Of a stretch of DNA of 64,000 bases, positions 7,410 through 14,599 are shown in pieces. Source of the DNA: Mycolicibacterium boenickei (lineage in GTDB: Bacteria; Actinomycetota; Actinomycetes; Mycobacteriales; Mycobacteriaceae); the NCBI RefSeq assembly GCF_010731295.1, contig NZ_AP022579.1:5270001-5334000 (forward strand). Reading direction: 5' to 3'. The notes below the pieces were generated by a model. It saw nothing but the letters and a program-made list of their open reading frames with translations. It ran no database searches and was not told the origin of the DNA. A program made the translations under genes and the position numbers. Positions within the stretch are counted from its first letter, which is position 1; every line of letters begins with the position of its first letter.

Positions 7410-9572
7410 CTATCGTGCGCCGACCAGTTTCACTGCGGCGGCCTCGATGGTGTCCTCGGACAGCAACACCTGCAGCGCGGCATCGCCCAGCGGGATGAAG
7501 CTGTCGGCACTGGCGACGCGCTGCACGCTGCCGGTGAAGCCGTGATCGATGAGTTCGGCCAGCACGCCTTCCCCCACGCCTCCGGTGCGGCGGGTCTCGT
7601 CGACGATGAGCACCCGGCCGGTCGCGTCCGCCTCGCGCAGCATGTCCTCGACCGGCAGCGGCGACAACCAGCGCAGGTCGACCACCCGCGCGGCGATCCC
7701 GGCCTGCTCCAGGCGACGGGCCACCCGCAGGCTCATCCACAATCCGTTGCCGAACGTCAGGATGGTCAGGTCCGTACCGGCGCCGTAGGTGCGGGCCGCA
7801 CCGATGCGCACCGGCTCGGCCGGGTAGGGCGCCAACCATTCCTGATCACCGTCGTCATACAGGTCCTTGGTGTGATACAGGGCGATCGGTTCGAGGTAGA
7901 TGCACACGGCGCCTGCGGTTTTCGCCGCGGCGACGCAGGTGTGCAACATCGCGGCCGCATCGTCGGGCCGGGCCGGCGAGGCGATCACCACCCCGGGGAT
8001 GTCACGGATCGCGGCGATCGAGTCGTCGTTGTGAAAGTGGCCGCCGAATCCCTTCTGGTAGCCGTAGCCCGCGATCCGCACCACCATCGGATTCCGGTAC
8101 TGACGGTTGGAGAAGAACTGGAGCGTGGCTCCCTCGCCGCGGATCTGGTCGGCGGCGTTGTGCAGATAGGCCAGGTACTGGATCTCCGGGATCGGCAGCA
8201 GGCCCGACACCCCGGCCCCCAGGGCCAGGCCGAGAATCGTCTGTTCGTCGAGCAGGGTGTCGAACACGCGGGCGGGTCCGGCGGTGTTCTGCAGGCCCCG
8301 GGTGACGCCGTACACGCCGCCTTTGCGGGCGATGTCCTCTCCGAATGCGATCGCCTCCGGGTGCGCCCGCAGCACGTCTTTGAGGGCCCGGTTGATGGCC
8401 AGCGCCAAGGTCAGCGGCGCGCCCCCCGGTTCTGCCGGGCCGGCCACCGAGACCGCCCGGGCCTCGTCGAACGTATCGCGCAGCGGTTTCATCACCGCCG
8501 GCGCGCTGTCGAGCTGTGCGCAGGCGCTGAGCTCCCCTGCCAGCGCGATCACCTCGGTCCGTTTGGCCTCGTATCGCTCGATGGCGTCGCCGGCGGTCAG
8601 CACACCGTGAGCCACAAGGATTCTCGCGGTACTGAGCACCGGATCTCGGTCGTAGTCGGCCAGGATTTCATCGGGCCTGCGATAGGCCGGCTCGTAGTCG
8701 GAGCCGGCATGGCCCATCAGCCGAACCGTGCCGAGATGCAGGAAGGCGGGTTTGCGATGGTTGCGCACCCACTGTGCGGCGGCCAGTGCGGTGTCGAACG
8801 CCGCGAACAGATCGCAGCCGTCGGCGGCGAAATACCGGAGTCCGTCGCGGTGGGCATAGGTCCGGGCCACCCAGCCGCGCGGTGTCTTGGTGCTGATCCC
8901 GATGCCGTTGTCTTCACAGACGAACAGCAGCGGCATGGGCAGCCCCTGGTAGGAGGCGTGCAGTGCGGCGTTGATGGCGCCAACGGCCGTCGAGTGGTTG
9001 GCCGACGCGTCACCGAAGCTGCACACCGTGACCGCATCGTCGGGCCACGGACAGGCGACATCGAGCTTGCGGGCCCGGGCGATCGAAAAGGCGACTCCCA
9101 CCGCCCGCGGTAGGTGCGAGGCGATCGTCGACGTCTGCGGAATGATGTTCAGGTCATGGCGGCCGAACACCTTGTGCCGCCCGCCGGAAATCGGTTCGTC
9201 AGTGGCAGCGACCAGGCCCAGCAGCACATCGCGCACAGGGTCGCTGCCGGCGACCTGAGCAGCACGGGCCAGGTAGAAACCACCGGAACGGTAATGCAGC
9301 AGCGCCGGATCGTCTGCGCGCAGCGCCGCGGCGACCGCCGCGTTGCCCTCGTGTCCGGATGACCCGATCGTGTAGAAGCCCTTGCCCCGTGCCCGCAGCC
9401 AGCGCGCGGCCAGGTCGAGGTGGCGACTGCCCAGCTGGGCGTCGAAGAGGGCCAACGCATTCCGTTCGGTCAACGCCGATCCGTCGGGCCACGGTTGGTC
9501 GCCGGGTCCGGTGAACTCCGAAACGGTGGTGCAGAAGTAGTCGTCGATGGCTTCGTGGTGAGAACTGGCCAC
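7410..9572 (-). CDS. Fused alpha/beta E1 component of a thiamine-diphosphate 2-oxoacid dehydrogenase
   Basis: This 720-residue protein carries both E1 subunits in one chain. The alpha part (1-370) has the thiamine diphosphate motif in FGDASANHSTAVGAINAAL (GDAS 187-190, Asn192). The beta part (about 375-720) has FGEDIARKGGVYGVTRGL and a C-terminal transketolase domain ending near VDLRWLSPL. It would decarboxylate a 2-oxoacid and pass the acyl group to an E2 lipoyl domain; branched-chain 2-oxoacid dehydrogenases are the closest family. No E2 or E3 gene is nearby, so it either borrows a partner or acts as a plain decarboxylase. The GTG start has an AGGAGG ribosome site. The gene lies 50 bp after the acyl-CoA dehydrogenase gene. 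Confidence 0.83.
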   Translation of the reverse strand: MASSHHEAIDDYFCTTVSEFTGPGDQPWPDGSALTERNALALFDAQLGSRHLDLAARWLRARGKGFYTIGSSGHEGNAAVAAALRADDPALLHYRSGGFYLARAAQVAGSDPVRDVLLGLVAATDEPISGGRHKVFGRHDLNIIPQTSTIASHLPRAVGVAFSIARARKLDVACPWPDDAVTVCSFGDASANHSTAVGAINAALHASYQGLPMPLLFVCEDNGIGISTKTPRGWVARTYAHRDGLRYFAADGCDLFAAFDTALAAAQWVRNHRKPAFLHLGTVRLMGHAGSDYEPAYRRPDEILADYDRDPVLSTARILVAHGVLTAGDAIERYEAKRTEVIALAGELSACAQLDSAPAVMKPLRDTFDEARAVSVAGPAEPGGAPLTLALAINRALKDVLRAHPEAIAFGEDIARKGGVYGVTRGLQNTAGPARVFDTLLDEQTILGLALGAGVSGLLPIPEIQYLAYLHNAADQIRGEGATLQFFSNRQYRNPMVVRIAGYGYQKGFGGHFHNDDSIAAIRDIPGVVIASPARPDDAAAMLHTCVAAAKTAGAVCIYLEPIALYHTKDLYDDGDQEWLAPYPAEPVRIGAARTYGAGTDLTILTFGNGLWMSLRVARRLEQAGIAARVVDLRWLSPLPVEDMLREADATGRVLIVDETRRTGGVGEGVLAELIDHGFTGSVQRVASADSFIPLGDAALQVLLSEDTIEAAAVKLVGAR

Positions 9573-9622
9573 CTGGCCTCCTGAGCTCGCGGTGGGCGGA
9601 CGATGAGCGCAACGCCGACTCG

Positions 9623-10822
9623 TCAGCGGAACGCCGGAATTCCGGTGAGCGCCTGCCCGATGATCAGACTATGCATTTCGCTGGTGCCTTCGTAGGTCAA
9701 CACCGATTCCAGGTTGTTGGCGTGCCGCATCACCGGATATTCGGCTGAGATGCCGCTGGCGCCCAGGATGGTGCGCGCGGTGCGGGCGATCTCCAACGCT
9801 TCCCGGACATTGTTGAGCTTGCCGAGGCTGACTTGATCCGGAACCAGATCGCCGCTGTCCTTGCGCCTGCCGAGGTGCAGTGCGAGCAACACACCTTTTC
9901 CGTACTCCAGCGTCATGTCCGCGAGCTTCTGCTGCGTGAGCTGGAAGCCGCCGATCGGCCGGCCGAACTGTTCGCGTGACCGCGCATACTCCAGTGCGGT
10001 CTGTAGGCAGTCCCGCGCCGCGCCGAGGGCACCGAACACGATGCCGAACCGCGCTTCGTTCAGACAGCGCAGCGGCGCGCCGAGGCTGGTCGCTCCGGGG
10101 AGCCGTGCGCTGTCGGGCAGCCGAACACCGTCGAGTACCAACTCGCTGGTCACCGACGCCCGAAGAGACATCTTCGACTTGATCGTGCTGGCGGTGAAAC
10201 CCGTTGTGTCCGTGGGTACGACGAAGCCGCGGACGCCCTCGTCGGTGCGCGCCCAGATGACGGCCACGTCGGCCACCGATCCGTTGGTGATCCACATCTT
10301 GGTGCCGGTCAACACCCAGTCGTCGCCGGACCGGACCGCCCGCGTTCGCATCCCGGCCGGGTTGGACCCGTGGTCGGGTTCGGTGAGGCCGAAGCACCCG
10401 ATGGCGCGACCGGCGGCCATCGCAGGGAGCCACCGCTGCTTCTGCTCCTCGCTGCCGAAGGCGTGAATGGCGAACATGGCCAGCGATCCCTGCACGCTGA
10501 CCAGCGACCGGATCCCGGAGTCACCGGCTTCCAGCTCCAGACAGGCCAACCCGTAGGCCACCGCGCTGGTGCCGGCGCATCCGTAACCCTGCAGGTGCAT
10601 GCCGAGCAGCCCCAGTTCGCCGAGCTCGCGCGCCAACTCCCGGGCCGGGAGCTCGCCGCTCTCGTACCAGCCCGCGACGTGCGGGCTGATACTCCGCTGG
10701 ACGACCGATCGCACGGTGTCGCGAATTTCGCGTTCTTCGGCCGAGAGCAGCGCATCGATACCGAACATCGGGTCGGCGTCGACGGTTCCGGAACTGCGTG
10801 GGGCCACAGCAGCTTCAACCAT
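9623..10822 (-). CDS. gcdH: Glutaryl-CoA dehydrogenase-like acyl-CoA dehydrogenase
   Basis: This 399-residue flavoprotein has the full acyl-CoA dehydrogenase fold. It has an N-terminal helical domain, a middle beta domain beginning CFGLTEPDHGSNPAGM with the FAD-contact segment KMWITNGSVADV, and a C-terminal helical domain with the catalytic base in TYEGTSEMH (Glu378). The ending HSLIIGQALTGIPAF and the serine-rich segment GIRSLVSVQGSLAM are typical of glutaryl-CoA dehydrogenase, which oxidises and decarboxylates glutaryl-CoA to crotonyl-CoA. ATG 10822 is chosen because AGGAG lies 8-12 bases upstream; the open frame continues 42 codons further but into the preceding gene's end. It starts 31 bp after the enamidase-like gene, so the two are probably cotranscribed. 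Confidence 0.85.
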   Translation of the reverse strand: MVEAAVAPRSSGTVDADPMFGIDALLSAEEREIRDTVRSVVQRSISPHVAGWYESGELPARELARELGELGLLGMHLQGYGCAGTSAVAYGLACLELEAGDSGIRSLVSVQGSLAMFAIHAFGSEEQKQRWLPAMAAGRAIGCFGLTEPDHGSNPAGMRTRAVRSGDDWVLTGTKMWITNGSVADVAVIWARTDEGVRGFVVPTDTTGFTASTIKSKMSLRASVTSELVLDGVRLPDSARLPGATSLGAPLRCLNEARFGIVFGALGAARDCLQTALEYARSREQFGRPIGGFQLTQQKLADMTLEYGKGVLLALHLGRRKDSGDLVPDQVSLGKLNNVREALEIARTARTILGASGISAEYPVMRHANNLESVLTYEGTSEMHSLIIGQALTGIPAFR

Positions 10823-10853
10823 ATTTCTGGACTCCTGGTGGTTGGTGGTCGGT

Positions 10854-12074
10854 TCAGCAACACCCGATGCGGCGCGCCGTGGATTGCGCGGCAGGCGCCG
10901 GATCGCCGCGCCAGGTGACCGCGCGGCTCGGAGGCGGGGTCTGTTCACTGCGTGTCTTCACCAGCGGCATACCGTCGACCAGCACGGTCGCGATGCCCGG
11001 TAGGTCACCGAAGGCAAAGCACTCCAGGGCGTCGTCGGCGGACGATCCGGTGACCGGCCCGAGGACCAGCAGGTCGGCAGGTCGCCCTTCCGCGAGCACC
11101 CCGGTGTCCAGGCCGTGCGCCCGCGCGGTCTGGCCGGTGGCCGCCGCGACCGCGCGCGCCGGGTCGACGCCGCAGATCGAGGCCAGGAAGCAGATGTTGC
11201 GCAGCATTCCCCGAGGGATGACGCCGGTGCCACCGGGAGTGTCGGTGCCGAGCGTGAGCCTGCCGAGTTCGTCGCGCGCGGCCAGGTGGTCCACGACCAG
11301 TTTGGTCGCGCGGTAGTTCATGGAACTGCACACCTCGACGTGGGCAGCGGGCAGATCGGCGATGATCGCCGCGATGTCCTCGTCAGGCGGTGGGATCGGG
11401 CCACCCGAGATATGACCCACGATGTCCGGCTTGACCGCCACCACGACGTCACGTCCGGCCACCCGGCTCGACCCGGACCGCGACACCCCGCCGGAGTGCA
11501 TCTTGACCGTCATGCCGCGCTCGTGGGCCCATTGGACGTAGCGCTGCGCTTCGCCGTCCCCCAGCCGGCTCCAGTCGTAGAAGATGAACTTGAGCTGCTC
11601 GATGCCTTCGCGATGCGCCCGGTCGAAGTGCTCCTCGGTCATGCCCGGCACCAGCAGCACCGTGCCCGCGTTGACCTTCACCCCCGAAGGGCGCACACGC
11701 CCGGTGGTGTGCTTGGACGTGATCGCGATGCTCAGTACGAGTTCCGGTGTCAGCGCGCCGAAATCCAAGCCGGGGATGTGCAGTTCGCCCGCGGACACCA
11801 TCGAGGTGGTCCCGCCCTGGAGATAGTTGCCGATCCAGCCGACCGAGTTCTGCGCCGGCGTCCACTCGCCGAACGTCGGATGCACGTGCCCGTCGACGAG
11901 TCCGGGTATGACGGTCAATCCGCCGGCGGACAGCACGTGGTCGGGATCGTGGTGGTCGACCCCGATGCCTGCGACGTATCCGTCCTCGATCAGCAGCGTG
12001 GTGTCACGCTGGAGTGGCGACGAGGCATCGCCGGACACCAGCAGGCCGATGTCCTCGACGAGCAGTGTGGTCAC
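10854..12074 (-). CDS. Enamidase-like metal-dependent amidohydrolase
   Basis: A 406-residue amidohydrolase. It has a small N-terminal beta domain, then the metal motif GHVHP (His63, His65), further candidate ligands His193 (KMHSGG), His221 (GHISGGP) and Asp278 (LGTDTPGG), and a C-terminal return to the beta domain. From memory, segments such as TDTPGGTGVIP, RGMLRNICFLAS and GDLPGIATVLVDG closely follow enamidase of Eubacterium barkeri. That enzyme opens the ring of 1,4,5,6-tetrahydro-6-oxonicotinate to give 2-formylglutarate and ammonia. An alignment is needed to confirm this. GTG 12074 is preferred for its GGAGG ribosome site; GTG 12086 is an in-frame alternative. A conserved 17-bp operator lies 22 bp upstream. 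It heads the operon gcdH, E1, CaiB, tesB. Confidence 0.8.
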   Translation of the reverse strand: MTTLLVEDIGLLVSGDASSPLQRDTTLLIEDGYVAGIGVDHHDPDHVLSAGGLTVIPGLVDGHVHPTFGEWTPAQNSVGWIGNYLQGGTTSMVSAGELHIPGLDFGALTPELVLSIAITSKHTTGRVRPSGVKVNAGTVLLVPGMTEEHFDRAHREGIEQLKFIFYDWSRLGDGEAQRYVQWAHERGMTVKMHSGGVSRSGSSRVAGRDVVVAVKPDIVGHISGGPIPPPDEDIAAIIADLPAAHVEVCSSMNYRATKLVVDHLAARDELGRLTLGTDTPGGTGVIPRGMLRNICFLASICGVDPARAVAAATGQTARAHGLDTGVLAEGRPADLLVLGPVTGSSADDALECFAFGDLPGIATVLVDGMPLVKTRSEQTPPPSRAVTWRGDPAPAAQSTARRIGCC

Positions 12075-12095
12075 AGGTCCTCCCACGGTTGGATT

Positions 12096-12112
12096 TTGTA
12101 TACACTATCCGA
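12096..12112 (-). promoter_or_regulatory. Operator copy 1 of the catabolic regulon
   Basis: The + strand reads TTGTATA-CAC-TATCCGA, two 7-bp arms with a 3-bp centre, lying 22 bp upstream of the GTG of the enamidase-like gene. Read on the - strand a GATAGT hexamer falls inside it, so binding would cover the -10 region. Three more copies occur at 20426, 21767 and 23644. Confidence 0.75.
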
Positions 12113-12184
12113 TGTTGCGTGATCGGCATAGCGCAACCGACGGCGACACGGTTGCGGCGCCCGCCGATGCACCCCTGTAGGTAT

Positions 12185-13210
12185 TCACCGCTGCCGCAAC
12201 CACATCGGTGCCATCAACGGCGCGACGAACACGACCAGCAACACGATCACCGCACCCGCGATATTCATCGCCAGCCGCACCGCGCCCTCGTACCAGGGGA
12301 ACAATTCCGGGTATTCACTGATCACCAGCAGCACGGGAGGACCGGTGATCGCCCACCACGTGTAGTTGACGGGCCGCAGCGCCATCGCGAGCAGGAACAG
12401 CAGCACGGTCAGTCCGATCATCACCGGCGCCGGTGGATGTGCCCCCAGCAGAGCTGCGGCGATCACCGCACCGACTGCGTTGCCCGAAAGCCGCTGCGCC
12501 AAGCGCTGGCCGGTCCGGGACTGGGTCGGCTGAATGGTCAGCAGCACGCTGGTGACCAACCAATGGCCGCCCACCATGCCGGCGGGCAGCAGTGTCGCCA
12601 GCAAGACGGCCAGCCCCACGGCGACCCCTACCCGAACCGCATGAGCCGCCCCGGCCGGCCCGCTCGCCGAGGTCGGCTCATCCTCGCCGCGGTGCCGCAG
12701 CCGGGAAACCGCGAACCACACCATCCAGCCGACGAACACGATGACGATGCCGACGAGATAGGGGCACAGCGCGGTCGGACCCGCGGCGCCTCGATCCAGG
12801 TCGATCGATATCAGGACCACCGCCAGGCCCGCGGTGGCACCGACCCCGGGCACGAGTGCGCCCGCGATCGACGCCGCGACGGTGAGCGCCGCGAGTGCCA
12901 CGGCGTTGTGCATGCCGACGACGAGCGCTCCGACGGCCATCACCGTCGCGGCCCGCACAGCCATGGTGTGCAGGGCCGGCCGCCACGCGGTGGGTATCTC
13001 GGGGACGGCGGTCAGCACGAAGCCCAGCCCGATCGCCGACCCCCACTCGGCCCGGCCCGACAGTACTGTGCCACACAGGATCACCCCCAGCCCGACGGCC
13101 AGGGCAGCAGCCATCCCCCACCGGCTGCCGCCCACCGGACGCAGCAGCTCCGGAGTGCGGCCCCGGCCTCCGTTCACAAGGCTGTCGGCAGGCCCCGTGC
13201 GCGACGCCAT
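12185..13210 (-). CDS. FUSC-like (aromatic acid exporter type) membrane protein
   Basis: A 341-residue integral membrane protein with about ten hydrophobic helices in two blocks, separated by a charged loop near residue 195 (SRLRHRGEDEP). The second block contains GGHWLVTSVLLTIQP, SGNAVGAVIAA and the helix RPVNYTWWAITGPP, features I associate with the FUSC family (fusaric acid or aromatic acid efflux). Substrate cannot be read from sequence; export or uptake of the heterocyclic acid or an intermediate is an inference from location. ATG 13210 shares one base with the stop of the Fe-S subunit gene (TGATG), so it is translated as the last gene of the importer and hydroxylase operon. A 20-codon in-frame extension upstream overlaps that gene and is disfavoured. 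Confidence 0.7.
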   Translation of the reverse strand: MASRTGPADSLVNGGRGRTPELLRPVGGSRWGMAAALAVGLGVILCGTVLSGRAEWGSAIGLGFVLTAVPEIPTAWRPALHTMAVRAATVMAVGALVVGMHNAVALAALTVAASIAGALVPGVGATAGLAVVLISIDLDRGAAGPTALCPYLVGIVIVFVGWMVWFAVSRLRHRGEDEPTSASGPAGAAHAVRVGVAVGLAVLLATLLPAGMVGGHWLVTSVLLTIQPTQSRTGQRLAQRLSGNAVGAVIAAALLGAHPPAPVMIGLTVLLFLLAMALRPVNYTWWAITGPPVLLVISEYPELFPWYEGAVRLAMNIAGAVIVLLVVFVAPLMAPMWLRQR

Positions 13211-13731
13211 CACCCGGATTCGCCGGCGGCGTCCAACACCGCCTGCACAATGCCTTGGTAGCCGGTGCAACGGCAGATATTGCCTGACAACGCCTCTCGC
13301 ACTGAATCCTCGGTCAGCGGCTTCTCGGTATCGGGATCACGCAACAGCTCGACGGCAGTGACGAGGAATCCCGGGGTACAGAACCCGCACTGCAGGCCCC
13401 CTCGCTCCGAAAACGCCTGGCGCAGCCTTCTGGTCTCCTCGAACTCCTCCAGACCCTCGACCGTCGTCACCCGCATCCCGTCGATCTGCACCGCCAGCAT
13501 GAGGCAGGTGCGCACGCTGCGACCGTCGAGGAATACCGAACAAGCGCCGCATACCCCGTGCTCGCAACCCAGATGTGTTCCGGTCAAGCCCAGTTCGTCC
13601 CGCAGAAAATCTGCCAGCGTCAATCGGGGCTCCACCGTGCGCTGTATCGACCGGCCGTTGACCACAGCTGATATCGGCACACGCGCCGGCGCTTGCGACG
13701 GATCGGTAGCCGGAGTCTCAATTGCCCGCAC
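13210..13731 (-). CDS. Molybdenum hydroxylase 2Fe-2S subunit (CoxS type)
   Basis: A 173-residue electron-transfer subunit with the two 2Fe-2S clusters of xanthine oxidase-family enzymes. The plant-type ferredoxin cluster ligands lie in GCEHGVCGAC plus a later Cys in RTCLM. The second cluster uses CGFC and CRC in LQCGFCTPGF and GNICRCTGYQ. It carries electrons from the molybdenum centre to the FAD subunit. GTG 13731 is selected because it gives the usual subunit length and has AGGAG 8-12 bases upstream. The frame stays open 87 codons further upstream, but that part is a shadow of the FAD subunit gene. It overlaps that gene by 14 bp and the FUSC gene by 1 bp. Confidence 0.9.
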   Translation of the reverse strand: MRAIETPATDPSQAPARVPISAVVNGRSIQRTVEPRLTLADFLRDELGLTGTHLGCEHGVCGACSVFLDGRSVRTCLMLAVQIDGMRVTTVEGLEEFEETRRLRQAFSERGGLQCGFCTPGFLVTAVELLRDPDTEKPLTEDSVREALSGNICRCTGYQGIVQAVLDAAGESG

Positions 13732-14599
13732 GGACCGTCTCCTGTCCTTCTTCGATGCGTCGATGAGCTTCGGTGAGTGCTTGCGCCAAAGCCTCGGCGC
13801 ACAACCGCCGCGAGTAGTCGGGGTCATCCGACGATGGCTCGGCGGTATCGGCCCAACGCTGTGCCAGCCCTCGCCACAATCGCGCCGACGGACGTTCACC
13901 GACCACCTCGTCGCCGGTGAACAGCAGCGGCCGGTCCGCGGCGCTGAGAGCACCGGCGCGCAACGACGCGATCCGGCCCGCACTGTCGACACTCAGCAGA
14001 CAACCGGCCCCGGCCAGCCCGTAATCACCGTGTTGCCGGGCATATTCGACGAATCCCCAGCCCTGATCGCGACCGATGGCCGGGATCGAAACCCACGTCA
14101 CCATCTCGTCCGGTTCCAGCGCATTGGTGTAGAACGACACGAACATGTCCTCGGCCGCGACAGCGCGACGGCCGCCGCCCGCGGACTCGGCGTGAAATGT
14201 CGCGCCGAGCACCAAGGTGGCCAACGGCATTTCGGCCGCCGGATCGGCGTGAGCCACCGAACCGCCGAGAGTTCCGCGGTTACGGATCCCGACGTGTCCG
14301 ATCTGGCCGGCAGCGGTCGCCAGCAACGGCGCGCGAGCGGCGATCAGCGGATCGACCTCGACGGTGCGATGAGTCACCAACGCGCCGAGGATCAGATCGT
14401 CGGTGTCGTCGAAAACCCGCCGGAGTTCGTCGAGACGGCCGATGTCGATGATTGCGCTCGGTCGCGCCAACCGAAGGTTCATCAGCGCCATCAGGGACTG
14501 CCCGCCGGCCATCAGTTTGGCGTCTGGATAACTCGCCAACTGCTCGAGGGCCTCGCCGACCGAATCCGGCCTGAGATAATGAAAGGGCGCGGGCTTCAC
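13718..14599 (-). CDS. Molybdenum hydroxylase FAD-binding subunit (CoxM type)
   Basis: This 293-residue subunit binds FAD and passes electrons from the Fe-S clusters to an acceptor. The two FAD signatures of the CO dehydrogenase/xanthine dehydrogenase family are visible: AGGQSLMALMNLRLARP near residue 31, and the segment IRNRGTLGGSVAHADPAAE near residue 105. A C-terminal CO_deh_flav_C-like part follows. Length is normal for CoxM proteins. The ATG overlaps the stop of the large subunit gene by 4 bp (ATGA), consistent with stoichiometric translation of the three hydroxylase subunits. Confidence 0.9.
   Translation of the reverse strand: MKPAPFHYLRPDSVGEALEQLASYPDAKLMAGGQSLMALMNLRLARPSAIIDIGRLDELRRVFDDTDDLILGALVTHRTVEVDPLIAARAPLLATAAGQIGHVGIRNRGTLGGSVAHADPAAEMPLATLVLGATFHAESAGGGRRAVAAEDMFVSFYTNALEPDEMVTWVSIPAIGRDQGWGFVEYARQHGDYGLAGAGCLLSVDSAGRIASLRAGALSAADRPLLFTGDEVVGERPSARLWRGLAQRWADTAEPSSDDPDYSRRLCAEALAQALTEAHRRIEEGQETVRAGN

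Noticed and set aside
7260-9113. 617-codon open frame on the + strand, antisense to the E1 gene
   Set aside because: It has no family features, is Arg/His/Gly-rich in the way of GC-rich antisense shadows, and the - strand E1 frame has clear motifs throughout.
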